60,933 nt of DNA, taken from positions 2,564,723-2,625,655 of the forward strand of contig BFEA01000103.1 of the NCBI GenBank assembly GCA_003427395.1, in the 5' to 3' direction. The notes below the pieces were generated by a model. It saw nothing but the letters and a program-made list of their open reading frames with translations. It did no database searches and had not been told where the DNA came from. The translations under genes and the position numbers were made by a program. Numbering within the stretch: position 1 is the first letter of the stretch; every line of letters begins with the position of its first letter. Source of the stretch: Chara braunii. Taxonomy: Eukaryota; Streptophyta; Charophyceae; Charales; Characeae. Shown here in pieces: positions 21,714-32,793 of the stretch.

Positions 21714-21729
21714 NNNNNNNNNNNNNNNN
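21651..21729. repeat. (CT)n microsatellite running into an assembly gap
   Basis: CT repeat to 21713, then 16 N (21714-21729). The gap is at the repeat, where assemblers commonly fail. Confidence 0.95.
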
Positions 21730-21801
21730 GAGGGCTATCGGAGTGTTGGATGCTGTCGTGAAACTGTCTCTTATACACATCTAGATGTGTATAAGAGACA
21801 G
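21730..21801. other. Assembly artefact: LTR fragment plus Nextera junction adapter
   Basis: 21730-21763 is 34 bp identical to the LTR at 30184-30217 and 48932-48965. It runs straight into CTGTCTCTTATACACATCT (21764-21782) and its reverse complement AGATGTGTATAAGAGACAG (21783-21801). These are the two transposase mosaic ends of a Nextera mate-pair junction. Genomic sequence resumes with (GT)n at 21802. This should not be annotated as biology. Confidence 0.97.
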
Positions 21802-22101
21802 GTGTGTGTGTGTGTGTGTGTGTGTGTGTTCGTGTGTACTGTCCGTCGCCCATTTCTATCTGTTCCAGGAGGGTTGACTTCGGTATGCGAGAGTAGCAGC
21901 AAGGCAGCATCTAGACACTTGCCACCAATTTTTTCCCGCCTGATATCAAGCCATCACCTAGACACTTGCCGCCAAAATTTAAAGGATTGTCATTCTCTCG
22001 CGCATTCCTCAAGGGGCGCATTATTGGTCACTAGCTTCTCACTTACCCCCTCAACGTCGATCTCCGATATTTCCCCCCGAACCTCTTACCCATCCTCACA
22101 T

Positions 22102-22161
<60 letters not shown>

Positions 22162-23340
22162 CCCACCCCCCGACCTTCCACCATTCAACACCAAGGGCGA
22201 TCTCTTCCCCCAGATTTCCCGTTTCTTACCCACTCGCATTTCTTACTCCGTCATCACATTCTTCTTCCCCGGCATTTCCTATTCACGTTTTTCACCTTCT
22301 CATTTCTCCTCTGAGTTCCTTTCCTCCTACCTGTGCCTGGTTTCTCTACACCCTCCCTCTCTCTTTTATAAATCCTTATTCTCTCTCCTTGCCTTTCCGA
22401 CACAAAAGCGACAACACACAAATCATGCCCAAGGAAATTGCGGCGATGGAGATGGCGCGCATCGAGAAAGGCGGGTCATACCCAGTTTTTCGTCGCTCGA
22501 CCATCGCTGCGTGCCTCTCTCTCCGGGCGAGCTCTCTCCGTCTCGTTCCTTCTCCCTCCCCTCTCTGCTTCCCTCTACTAGCCTTGTCAACGCTAAGACT
22601 CGGGAGTCGTGGGATGGAAAATCTCTGTCATAACGCATGCCATACAAAGTCCATTCGACAGGCAGAAGTCATCTTCTTCGCCAAATCGGTCAGGACCCCT
22701 TACAAACCGCGTAAATCTCCCCCCCACGCGCGCGACCAAACGAAATTTCGCAGTACGCGGCTACGAGCGGACAACAGCCAAAGAGATGCAGCGGAAGCGG
22801 GAGCGGGAGCGCGACCGAGAGGTCAACCGATGAAAGAACAGAACAAAAATGACAAAGGAAGAAGTGCGGACGTCGAGGAGGAGAATAGGCGCGAGGAGAG
22901 CAGGCGTTCGGCAAGGCCAAGGGAACTCTTACCTCTAGAGAACGACAAGCTACACACTGTTAGTGTAGTGAAACGAAAGAGGAGAACTCAACAGAAAAGA
23001 GGCGGGGTGGTGGTGCTCGTCCAGCTCGCCGGCTCCACCATTCAATAGCTGGTGGCCGATGCAATCGGATCGGCTCCACCCACACATCGACCTCGGCGGG
23101 TGCAGTGAGAGACTGCTGGGACCGCCACAAGGAGAGGCCAGAGTGAGACTTTAGGGTTGTGTAGAACCGCCATGCGCGCTGCATCGCCATACGATGGCAG
23201 GGTGGGCCGGCTGGGCCGGTACTGTACGGCCCCTTGCACTTCACGACGAAGCACGACAAACAAAGCAGAGAAGCGTGACGCTTTTCTGTTTGTTTGGTGG
23301 GTTTTCCGAACAGCGGAGTGACTTCACCGAAGGCCTGGGA
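21802..23340. other. No recognised gene; (GT)n and (CT)n microsatellites
   Basis: (GT)n at 21802-21829 and (CT)n at 22103-22159. A 219-codon open frame at 22389-23048 has basic/acidic low-complexity composition at its C-terminus and no recognisable domain. It cannot be supported as a gene from sequence alone. Confidence 0.45.
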
Positions 23341-23345
23341 AAACC

Positions 23346-23347
<2 letters not shown>

Positions 23348-23379
<32 letters not shown>
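23348..23379. repeat. Poly(A) run
   Basis: About 32 consecutive A. It may mark the tail of a retroposed sequence, but no parent element is recognisable upstream. Confidence 0.85.
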
Positions 23380-23382
<3 letters not shown>

Positions 23383-23765
23383 GAGCGTCAGGACGCGGTA
23401 GGCAGACGAACCGGTGAAGGCCGGCCCCGCGTCGGAACCACCGACCGACGACGAAATCGCAGTCGCAGGCGGGTTGCAGGGGAGGATGCCGCACCGACAC
23501 GAACACTGATTGCTAATGCAAGATGCCAAGATGCCGATCGAGATATGTTCGTAAAATCACATCAGATATCAAATCGCTGAAAAGGACAAGAGTGACGGAG
23601 ACATTCCAGCCAGGGAAATTGGGACCCCTTCGGGGGCCAGGACCTGGGTGGTAGCCCTCGAAAGGTCGCTCCAACACTCGCCAACTCATGCCTTGTTTTT
23701 TCCAACAAACTGAAGAAGCTATGGGTCTCGCTCCAATAGGGGCCTACTATTCGAAAGTTTTCAAT

Positions 23766-23890
23766 GGGCTTAGCTCAATTGGTACACCCACAAACTGTTG
23801 AAATGCAGAGCTGAGTTCGAATCCTGATGAATGAAATCTCCTGAAGTACTTGGGGCTGCCAGTCAGTTTCAGGATGATATCTCAAGGCGG
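23766..23890 (+). repeat. tRNA-derived SINE, full copy
   Basis: A box TAGCTCAATTGG, shared CACCCACAAACTGTTGAAA and B box GAGTTCGAATCC. The body has CTCCTGAAGTACTTGGGGC, GCCAGTCAGTTTCAGGATGA and TCTCAAGGCGGTC. Same family as 19365-19508, about 80% alike by eye. Confidence 0.7.
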
Positions 23891-23949
23891 TCACCCTTCA
23901 CAAAAAAGGAAAATTTTCGAGAGTAGTTCTATCGCTGTCAGTCCTTAGG

Positions 23950-24248
23950 GGCCTGGTTGCACTACTCTCCATAGGCCAAGTTTGGCGAGTAGGCACCCGG
24001 TTCCACTTACTCGCCAAACTCGATGCGAGGAAACGTGTCAGAACTTTTGCCGAGTCTCCTTTTTCAATCCGCCACAGAGTGCGGCGAGTTCCCAACTCTC
24101 TACTGCTATTTTGTGGAGGGTCATCCTCGTGACCCTCCACAAAACAACTTCTTGGCAAGTGCAGTGCTGCACGAGTGGAGATCAGGCAGACAAAAAAAAT
24201 TCACTTTTTTGTAGAAGAAATATAGTGGCGAGTAAGTGCAACCAGGCC
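23950..24248. mobile_element. TIR element, family C (299 bp)
   Basis: Termini GGCCTGGTTGCACTACTC and (reverse complement) GGCCTGGTTGCACTTACTC. No clear target duplication. A partial third terminus (GGCGAGTAGTACAACTAGGC) follows at about 24310-24331, so a nested or larger element is possible. Confidence 0.6.
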
Positions 24249-24660
24249 TCCAGTTCGACACGATTCAAGTTCTTTTCACTCTCCACACATCCGCCACGAA
24301 TTGTGGCGGATGGCGAGTAGTACAACTAGGCCCTTAGGAGCTCTCGAAATTCCCTCCCTCACGCCACTTGCTCTAGACCACCCACTCTCAAATTGCAAGA
24401 CTACTACGGGACACAACTACAGGAAACATAAACTACTCCTTTGTCCATCCACCTCACCTCGAGGACTACTCTCGAAAAAGGAGGCCGAACCAGGGGTAGG
24501 ATGGAGCACCCTAGAGAAACAGTGAGTTGCAGGATGTGCACTCTCGAGAGTTCGAGAGTTCTCTTTAGGAGTGTGGTCTGACAACTCTCTAAGGGGATTT
24601 TCAAGAGTCCACTTCGAAAGTAAGTGGAGCAAGGCCGCACTCACAAATTTTGGTGAGTCT

Positions 24661-24776
24661 AGGGTCTCGCTCCACTACTCTCCACATGAACAAAACACAA
24701 AAAAAATATGGCGACGTATCTTTCCATATCATTTTGCACATTTGGAGAGTGATGGCGGGAGACCCTATACATAAGA
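24661..24776. mobile_element. MITE family B copy
   Basis: Inverted termini AGGGTCTCGCTCCACTACTC (left) and AGGGTCTCCCGCCATCACTC (right, as reverse complement), both then reading TCCA-ATG. The interior has TATGGCGACGTATCTTTCCA. Confidence 0.7.
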
Positions 24777-25930
24777 TTTCTTTTTCTTTTTTTTGGAGAA
24801 CCTGAAACATGGGTCATGGCCCAAACACTTTCCAGCGCCCATGTCCCACCTACACGATGGAACTAGCTCAACACTGAGCTTTCAACCACAAGAGATGTTG
24901 TGTGACTGCTTCAATCGGAGAGAAAGTTGTGCAACCATCAGTAGTTTTTTCCCTCTACCAAAATTAAACCATCAGTACCTTTCCCAGCCATTTTGCCATT
25001 TCTCGCTGGTTGGCACGGAGGCCGCACTTGAACGTGCCGCCAAAACTCGACGCGCAGGGCCCGTGGCGGATAGCTGGGAAATGTACTAGCGGTTTCAAAT
25101 CTCCATTAGAACGCCCCCTACCCTCCCCCTTTTTCGTGGAACAAGCTCACCTACTGTGAGTGGGTTAGCTATCGCCTTCCTCCCAACATAAGGGACATGC
25201 GTTGTAAACAGATACAATACATACCGTCTATTGTATTTGCTTAAAGAGAAATTTAGTGTTATACCCCTCAAAGTCAAGATAAATGTTAAAATGCCCCTAA
25301 AAGATGTGAGTAGAGCGAAATGCGCTTTTAGCCTAATTTCTTTCTGATATGCCCCTGTCAGGCTTGGGCGCAAATTTATAATCTGCACCTCTCTGTTGGG
25401 GCCTAGGCCTGCATCCTGTCTTACCCGGTTTTCCCTCCCTACACCGCGGACAACTTTGCAGAATACCCAGACCCTCAAGGTCCCTTGTGGTCAACCGCTT
25501 CACAGTTGATTTGTATCATTCCTGGTAAGTTCCTCCATCTCCAACCTCCTCCTCCCTCGCCAATCCTCCAAGGTATTTTCCCTTTGTGTTTGTTTGTGTG
25601 TATGTTGTGTGTGTGTGTGTATGCGAGTGTGCGTGCATGTATGTGTGTGAGAGAGAGAGAGGGATGGTGATGTATTTTCTCATTATAGCGAGAGATACAT
25701 TCTCATTTTGCATACGTTGCATCTATATGTAGGAAGATTCACCGCCATAGTTATTGTCTATGAAAGCCTAATAACATGGCGGTGTATCTTTCCATGTTCT
25801 AGCGGGAGACTCGTTCTCATTTTTCACGCAGTGCACTAACATGGGATCCCGATACTGGTAGGAAGAAAGATGAAGCTGCCAATAGAATATGGGAAGATAC
25901 ACTGCCTTTTTTTTGTGACTTCGTGACTAC
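24777..25930. other. No supported gene; MITE-B interior fragments near 25680-25890
   Basis: 25772-25830 (GGCGGTGTATCTTTCCATGT, TCTAGCGGGAGACTCGTTCT) and neighbours repeat the interior of MITE family B without termini. (GT)/(GA) low complexity lies at 25590-25665. The remainder holds nothing recognised. Confidence 0.5.
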
Positions 25931-25940
25931 GTTTTTTTTC

Positions 25941-25963
25941 TTCTCTCTCTCTATCTCTCTCTC

Positions 25964-26053
<90 letters not shown>
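25941..26053. repeat. Compound (CT)n(CA)n microsatellite
   Basis: CT repeats with minor interruptions to 26002, then CA repeats to 26052. Confidence 0.95.
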
Positions 26054-26054
<1 letters not shown>

Positions 26055-26374
26055 ATCCTCTGTTAAATGAAACAAAACGACATTCATCCCGTCCCGCCCG
26101 CCCCCTTCCCCCCCCAAAAAAGAAATAAGTATGACCATCTTCAACCCTGATTTCTCATGACATTTTGTAGCAAAGCAGCTGAATCTGGTCTCCATTTGGA
26201 CTATACGTCTTGCGAGTGCTCTGAACCTGGTTTGCAATTTGCACCACAAGTGGTTAATGCCCTCTGAAATTTTCAGAATGGAAGATTTTCAAGTTTGTTA
26301 GCAGAGATCTTAATCAATGAAATGACATGAAGACACTTCATGTTATTTAAGGAGTTTAATGCGGTTTGTGGATC

Positions 26375-26377
<3 letters not shown>

Positions 26378-26426
<49 letters not shown>

Positions 26427-26450
26427 CTTTTTTTTTTTTTGGTTCAACGT
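26378..26450. repeat. Poly(T) run
   Basis: About 60 T with a short interruption. It splits the start of the satellite array from a related fragment at 26245-26345. Confidence 0.9.
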
Positions 26451-26462
26451 TGTTGTTCGCAA

Positions 26463-27260
26463 CTTCATGTCATTTCAAATGTTTAAAGTGGGAAGACCTT
26501 AAACCTCTAAAATTACCTGCAGCGGTCGAAGCTTCTGAAAGCGGTCTCAGGTCGCCCCGTCCAAATTGGTTGGATGACGCATCTGAAACCGCTTTTAGAT
26601 TTCCAGCCACTTCAGGTCATTTCATGGTTTCAGATTGTGAGACCTAAAATCTTTTAAATGACCTGAAGTGGTTGAACCTTATGAAAGCGGTTTCAAGTCC
26701 CCCCATCAAAATGGTTGGATTATGACATCTGAAACCACTTTCAGATTTTCAGCCACTTCGGGTCATTTCACGAGTTTCCGATGCGGAGACCTGAAACCTT
26801 TCAACTAACATGAAGCGGCTGAAGTTTTTGAAAGAGGTTTCAGGTCCCCTCATCCGAATGGTTGGATGAGGGCATCTGAAGCCGCTTCCAGATTTCAACC
26901 ACTTCATGTCATTTCATGAGTTTTAGGTGGGAAGACATGAAACCTATGAAATGACATGAACTGGTTAAAGCTTCTGAAAACGATTTCAATTCCCTCATTC
27001 AAATTGTTCGATGAGGGCATTTAAAACCGTTTTCAAATTTTCAGTCACTTTAGGTAATTTCATGAGTTTCAGATATATAGACTTGAAACATCTAAAATGA
27101 CATGAAGTGCTTGAAACTTCTGAAAGTGGTTCAGGTCCTCCCAATCCAAAAGTTTAAATCTTCAAAAGCTTAGATGAGGGTGGAGGGATAAGAATCCGCT
27201 TTTAAAACCTTCAGATACTTCTGGTCATTTCATGAGTTTCAAGTGAGGAATTGAAACCTT
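26463..27260. repeat. ~146 bp satellite-like array with internal dyad symmetry
   Basis: Units start at 26463, 26610, 26755, 26902, 27048 and 27218 (partial); lengths 147, 145, 147, 146 and 170. Each contains CACTTCAGGTCATTTCATGA-like sequence and, about 45 bp later, an inverted version (AAATGACATGAAG), plus CTGAAAGCGGTTTCAGGTC and its partial inverse GAAACCGCTTTCAG. Each unit can therefore fold or form cruciforms. Fragments at 26245-26345 and 27788-27860 suggest the array was once longer. Confidence 0.85.
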
Positions 27261-28560
27261 AAAAAAAAGATATTTTTTTATAGAATTAAATAATAATTCC
27301 ATAATAAAAATACATTGTTAAATTAATTTTTTATGTCGTATAAAAAAATGTCATTCCACTTTTGAAATTTTTCGTTTTACTTGAAATTTTTTCTTCCAAT
27401 AATGGGTTATCCCTTCTTATTTTAACTGCATACTAGAGATGAAATAAAAATCTGAATAAGTTCATGCATTATTTTAATTTTATTTGTTATTCTATATAAA
27501 AAATTACAGTTAAAAATAAGTTAATTTAATTTTAATTATAAGATATTTGTTGTAATATAATAAAATTTTGATTAAAACATTTCATAAACCCGTCCAAACT
27601 TTCATTCCATCTTCAACAAATAAATATATTTGAAAGAGAAAACTCATTTTTAAATGAAAACTTGTCAAATAAAACTAAAAATTTTAAAATTTCACGAACA
27701 TTGGAATGATAATTTTTTAAATATGAATGATTTTTTTAAAATGAAATATTTTTCATCTTTCATGTCTTGTATAATATTTGTATTGAATAACCTAAAGTGG
27801 GCGTAGCCTCTGAAAGCGGTTTCAAGTCAACACTCGTCTAAGCAACTGAAAATAGAGGCATCTGTTATTTTTTTTCAGCGTTCTGGGTTGTGTCGATTAC
27901 CTTATTGAAAAACTCTGAGCAGAAGGATATAAGATGATTTGTATAAGTATGTAGACAAGTAGTTGAGATCTCATATGTCTAAGTTGATAGAGTGGAATGA
28001 AGCTAAGTGGTACATCATGAAGACAAATTGATGGTAAACGTGTTATGGGAAGGGAACCCGTTTGAGCATGCCATGAAGTGTGGGGATAGGATAAACCGAA
28101 TGATAAACTAGATGCTTTATGGGAAGGGAACCTGTTTGAGGAACCACCAGTTTGTTTGTGTGTTCGAGGTGAAAATTATGATTATGGAACTCTTACTTCT
28201 AAAAATAAACATACGGTTTGTTTTTGCAGAAAATTGTCAATAAATAACTAAGCTTGAGTAAAGTAACAATTTACGTTTTGATTTTTTTTTTTTTGAGAGA
28301 CTCGCTTGTCAGGCCCTCAGGCTGGTGGTTAGTTGTGATCGAGTAAGACTCTCACAACTCTAAGGAGTAGCCTTATGGTACCTTTGATACCTAAGTTGAT
28401 GGTTAAATCGACATCGTTGGGGCTTGACCTCGAACCTTGGTTGTTGTCTCGCACAACGGAGCGACGGACCCCCAATTGAGTTTGAAATTAGGATCTCGAA
28501 GAAGTAACATTTTGTTTCTTGTTGTGAGAACATAAAGGTAGATAAAAATATTTTATTTTT
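27261..28560. other. AT-rich DNA, no gene
   Basis: 27261-27785 is very AT-rich and interrupts the satellite. A ~60 bp segment with TTATGGGAAGGGAACC-GTTTGAG occurs twice (28040-28065 and 28110-28142). A B-box-like motif on the minus strand near 28440 has no partner A box. Nothing codes. Confidence 0.5.
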
Positions 28561-29286
28561 CGGGAGGTGAGGTGTGTATGTATATCGTAAATGTATACAT
28601 ATTCGTTGTTTTATTAAAAGTATTTACCTTTGGGTGTGGTAAAATTAACCAACGGTCGGGTCACTTCAAATGCCCTAACCAGGGTGACTGCTGGGGGGTA
28701 CGTAGGTCCGAAAGTCAGAGAGTCTCCTTAGCATTGATCAAACAATATAGGCAACATCGTTGTTGAATGACGCGATGAACTGCGACTCGATTTGATCAGC
28801 CAAACCATGGTGGGCTGGCGGCAAGATTGTGACTTACTTGTGATTAGACGTTAGGCATGTGACTCACTGCATTGAGTGGGTTACATGCAGCATTGTGTCG
28901 TTCACAAGTTCAAGCTACACAAAGAGTATGCTATGTATGTGTTTTAACTACTCTGGGAAGGGGGCTACTTGTAATAAGTTTCTGTTGTAGGTTTGAGCCG
29001 CCCCAGGGAATGCGCTCTCTAGTTGTTTGAGCTACTTCGGGGGGATGTGCTACATGCGTTAGAATGACATGTTGCAGTTTGTCCCACTCGTGATAGTCAT
29101 CTTGCCCTAAGTCGGGCCTGAAGACAAGGGTTTGCTTGTAAATCGAACTTAGACGGCGCCCAACGAAAACTTCAAGGCGTCCAGGACAACGTAAGGGGCT
29201 AGTATTCGAATGCTGAGACTAACCAAAGGCGGTAGTCTAAAAGAGTGTTATCCCTGTGCGTCAGAAATGAGGTGCAGGTTGAACGC
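28561..29286. other. Left flank of the giant LTR element, unclassified
   Basis: No ORF or RNA gene is recognised. CCCAACGAAAACTTCAAGGC at about 29159 resembles 47748 inside the LTR element, suggesting an older related element here. The last four bases, ACGC (29283-29286), are the proposed target-site copy. Confidence 0.45.
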
Positions 29287-30325
29287 TGTTGGTGCGAATA
29301 CCCTTACAAGGGTATCCGCCCTGGTTTTTGCAAGCGACATAAAATAGTTGGTTCAAAGTTTAAGTATACCGCGCTAGGCGCGGCTGCGTTTGTAATTTAC
29401 GTCGACTGGATGGCTGAATAAAGTAAAGGGTGCGTGGGTGCGTAGGTGCAAGGCGCACGTGATTCATCCCCTGATGTTGATTACGAAACCGGCGCGGGCG
29501 CCGATCTGTTTATTTTTATTTCTTTTACTCCTAAGTTTTATTTTTGGTTACTCTTGATTAAGTTAGGATCTAGGAGACGTTTTCTTCCGATGGCTACGTT
29601 TGACCGAGTCGAGCGCGAGTGCGGAGAACGGCCCCAGCGACGGCATCGATAGCAATGGTGTGACCATGTGCGGTAAATGGGGCGACGTAGGCTGGCGCGG
29701 GGGCGGCCGCGGCACGGTTTGGGTAGGTCGGCACGGACTTTCGGTGACCGTGCACGTAGGCGCAGGCTGAGGAGTGGCGCAGGGCGCTTTCGCGGCCCTG
29801 AACGACCGCGTCATACCACTTTATATGGAATTCCGGGTGTAGTTGTTACAAGCTTGGGCTTAGCCCTATAGGTTATGACACTAGATTGTTACTGCGGAGG
29901 TTCTGGGATCGAGACCGGCGGGCGACAGTGCAGCAGCGGCTCGGCGCCGTGGGGGAAACTGAGGGGATTGAGGGCCCAATGGGGCTATCTCCCCTTCGTT
30001 TTGCTAACAGGAGCGGTAACAGGACGGTCGGCAGGACAGGCGGGGCTTTAGACGTCCCCGCACCCCGCTTAGGGTTTTTTATTAATAATGTTCTATTTTG
30101 TCTTTGTTTTTTTTTATTTTTCTTTGTTTTTTTTTATTTACTATTCGCGGCCCTGTCCTAGGTTGGGACGCCGTGCCGCGGCAGAGGGCTATCGGAGTGT
30201 TGGATGCTGTCGTGAAAGGCCGGGGGTGAACCCGGACGCCAGTGAGGCCGGATGCGCTATTAACAGGGCGGGGGTTAAAAGGGCCGAATAGCCTTTGGTA
30301 CCGCCACGGGGCACTAACCCGGCCC

Positions 30326-30400
30326 GGTCCTTCGGGTCATCAGTTAAACTTGGAACGGTACAGCAAAGATTAGTATGGCCAGGGTACACGGGAAGATACG
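30326..30400 (+). pseudogene. U6 snRNA-like segment inside the 5' LTR
   Basis: GGTCCTTCGGGTCATCAGTT, then AAACTTGGAACGGTACAGCA and AAGATTAGTATGGCC follow U6 (GTCCCTTCGGGGACATCCGA, TTGGAACGATACAGAGAAGA, TTAGCATGGCC) in order. The match fades after about 60 nt. It is sense to the element. Confidence 0.6.
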
Positions 30401-30835
30401 TATATATCGCGGGTGGGGGGCCGACAACCGAGCGCTTTTTGCACGCTGGCACTCGGCTGTCTGTCGAACCGGGCAGTGAGGGATGCTGATCGGTCTGTCA
30501 CGGAGCTTCCCCTACTGAGCGCCGTCGGAGACAAGGTTGGTTAGGAAGTGGGGGGCTCGGAAAGCGGCAGGACCTGAAGAGAGAAGAAGGGTACACCTGG
30601 GCGCGAACTCACGCCAGATACACTCCGAAGAGAAGGGGCCGACGGGATAGTGGTAGGCACAAAGGTATGGCGGAGCTGGCTGTGCAGTGACCGGGCAACA
30701 GCCAACGACGGGGCAGGGCAGTGTTAGTAGGAAGAGAAGTGGGTGAATCGGGACGGTGCGCGGGGCCAGGTACATGAGGGGTGAGCGAGAGAGATGGCGG
30801 AGGAAGGAGCTGGGCGCGGCCAAAAACACATGGCG

Positions 30836-31379
30836 CCCTCGATCCTGAATGGAATCGAGGGGGAGAAGAGGTGATCCCGGGGTTTTGACCCCGGGCGAAC
30901 CTAACGGTAGCATTAGTTTAGAGGGTGGGTTAGAGGAGTTAGAGTTAGTAAGGAAAAGGCTCGCGTGGAGCTATGGCGGGAAGGAAGAAATCGCAGTTCT
31001 TGCCCGATCCTTGAAGGAATCGGGCGATCCAAGATATGNGACCGAGGCTTTGGGGTGGGCGACCTCAAATAGGAGGTCAGAATTAGTGTTAGTGGAGTAA
31101 GATGAGAATCAGTGGAGGAAGGGGGNTGCGCAAATAGTGACGGGACGAAGGAGATGGTGGACAACGAGGGTGGGAGAGGTTTTTCTCGACCGATTCATAA
31201 CGAAATCGGCTCGGGAAAGATGGTAAATAAGGGTTGTGTGATAAGGCGAGGTGGATGACGGGGTTAGAATTAGTAGNAAGTGAATAGGATCGAAGTTAGT
31301 AGAGAGAATGCTTGAGCTGTGTATAGCGGGGAAGAGCAAACAGAAGGTAGCTGAACCTGGGCGCGGTTAATGTCCAGGT
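30836..31379 (+). repeat. LTR hairpin array 3 (quasi-periodic, ~170 bp)
   Basis: Stem-loops CCCTCGAT..ATCGAGGG (30836-30860), CCCGGGG..CCCCGGG (30876-30895), GCCCGAT..ATCGGGC (31002-31025), CGACCGATT..AATCGGCTCG (31187-31213) and ACCTGG..CCAGGT (31355-31379). Similar position in each ~170 bp stretch with different stem bases. Confidence 0.55.
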
Positions 31380-31581
31380 GCATTCGACAAAAGGCAGAGG
31401 GAATAATATAGGGGAGAGGCGGAATGAATCCGACCACGTTCTAGCGGGAGATTCATTCGATTTTTTTTATTTTATGTTTTTTCAGTTACTTCTGCGAAAG
31501 GGGGATGCTGCAGATAGGGAGCGAGGTTGGAAACTTACATGTTGACCCCTGCGTCGCTCCACTGTTTGGCTGAAGCCTGCG

Positions 31582-31654
<73 letters not shown>

Positions 31655-32793
31655 CACCAACGGAGGGAGCAGTGCACGGCCAACCGGGTGAGTGTGGGCT
31701 TACCTGCGGGGGGGCATGCCGTGCTTACGGGCCCTCCGCCGTCAGCCTTGGCCTTCGTTGCTGCATCGCCTGCCTAGGTTGTTGTTGCCGCTGCGCCCCC
31801 TGGCTTATCAGAAATTGACCAGCAACTGTGACCGGTGGTCTGTGGACTGTGGGCCGTGAGCTACAGAACTGCAGAACTGCGGGACTGCGGACTACTACTG
31901 CTGCAGGACTGTTGCTGTGTGCCACGGCGCTCGCCTGCTGGACTGTGGCTGCTAATTGCTGGCCACCACAGTGTGTTGTTGTTGTTGTAAACTGTGGCGG
32001 TTACTGCTGGCCACCGCATTGCGCTGACTATTGCTGTGGACTGCGAACTGCGGATTGCCACTATTGTGGCAAGGCATTGCTGTTGCGTCTAGGGGCTACG
32101 TATGAACCACANCGACATCTAAGGACCGATGCACGTTGTTGAATGGTCGCGATCTGGTAAGACTTGGGGAGGTAATCGGTTTGGAGCTAGAAGAGAGGTA
32201 TTGCGGCGAACCGAAGAGTCGACAGAGGTTATACTTCAGCGGTTCGACTGCGATCTTGATCAAGCTGTTACTTGTTGGCTGCCATTGCGGGGCCCTCAGG
32301 CGAATTGAGATATCAAGGCCCTCTCCTGCGAGGCTGAGAGTACCTCTCTTGGATCTGAGAGACCCAATACTTCTCCATCTGCCCTTCTCACTCTAAAGTC
32401 TAGTCCTGTGGTTCAGAGAGGAAGGCGGCAGGCGGGATTGCAACCCGTAGGTCCGCGTCAAGACTCTGTGGGGAGTCCACCCACCGATTGCAGGAGCTCT
32501 GCCGGAACCTAGGCGAGGTTCTGGAGGCAGGGAATCATCAGGTATACCATCTCCATCTGTACAACCTACTACTACCCATGTTTGTCTATCTCTCGGTAGT
32601 ATGATTGCGGTATGCATGTGTTGTCCCTATGGTTTTTGCTTTCTCTTCAGGACCTAATCAGATTGAATGGAAGGAACGTGTGAGAGTGAAGCCTAAGTTT
32701 CTCTTTTGTTTTGACTGAAATGAGACTGAGGAATGAACTGGGGGAAGGTGGGAGGAAGGTAGTTTTGCATGCGTTTGGAAGGGTCAACCAAAG

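Noticed and set aside
22389-23048. 219-codon open frame
   Set aside because: No domain, low-complexity charged C-terminus, and no splice or homology support.
26463-27260. CRISPR-like array
   Set aside because: Units are head-to-tail with no unique spacers, and the window is eukaryotic.
29446-32617. Short open frames inside the LTRs
   Set aside because: They recur in both LTRs only because the DNA is duplicated; composition is non-coding and no domain is present.
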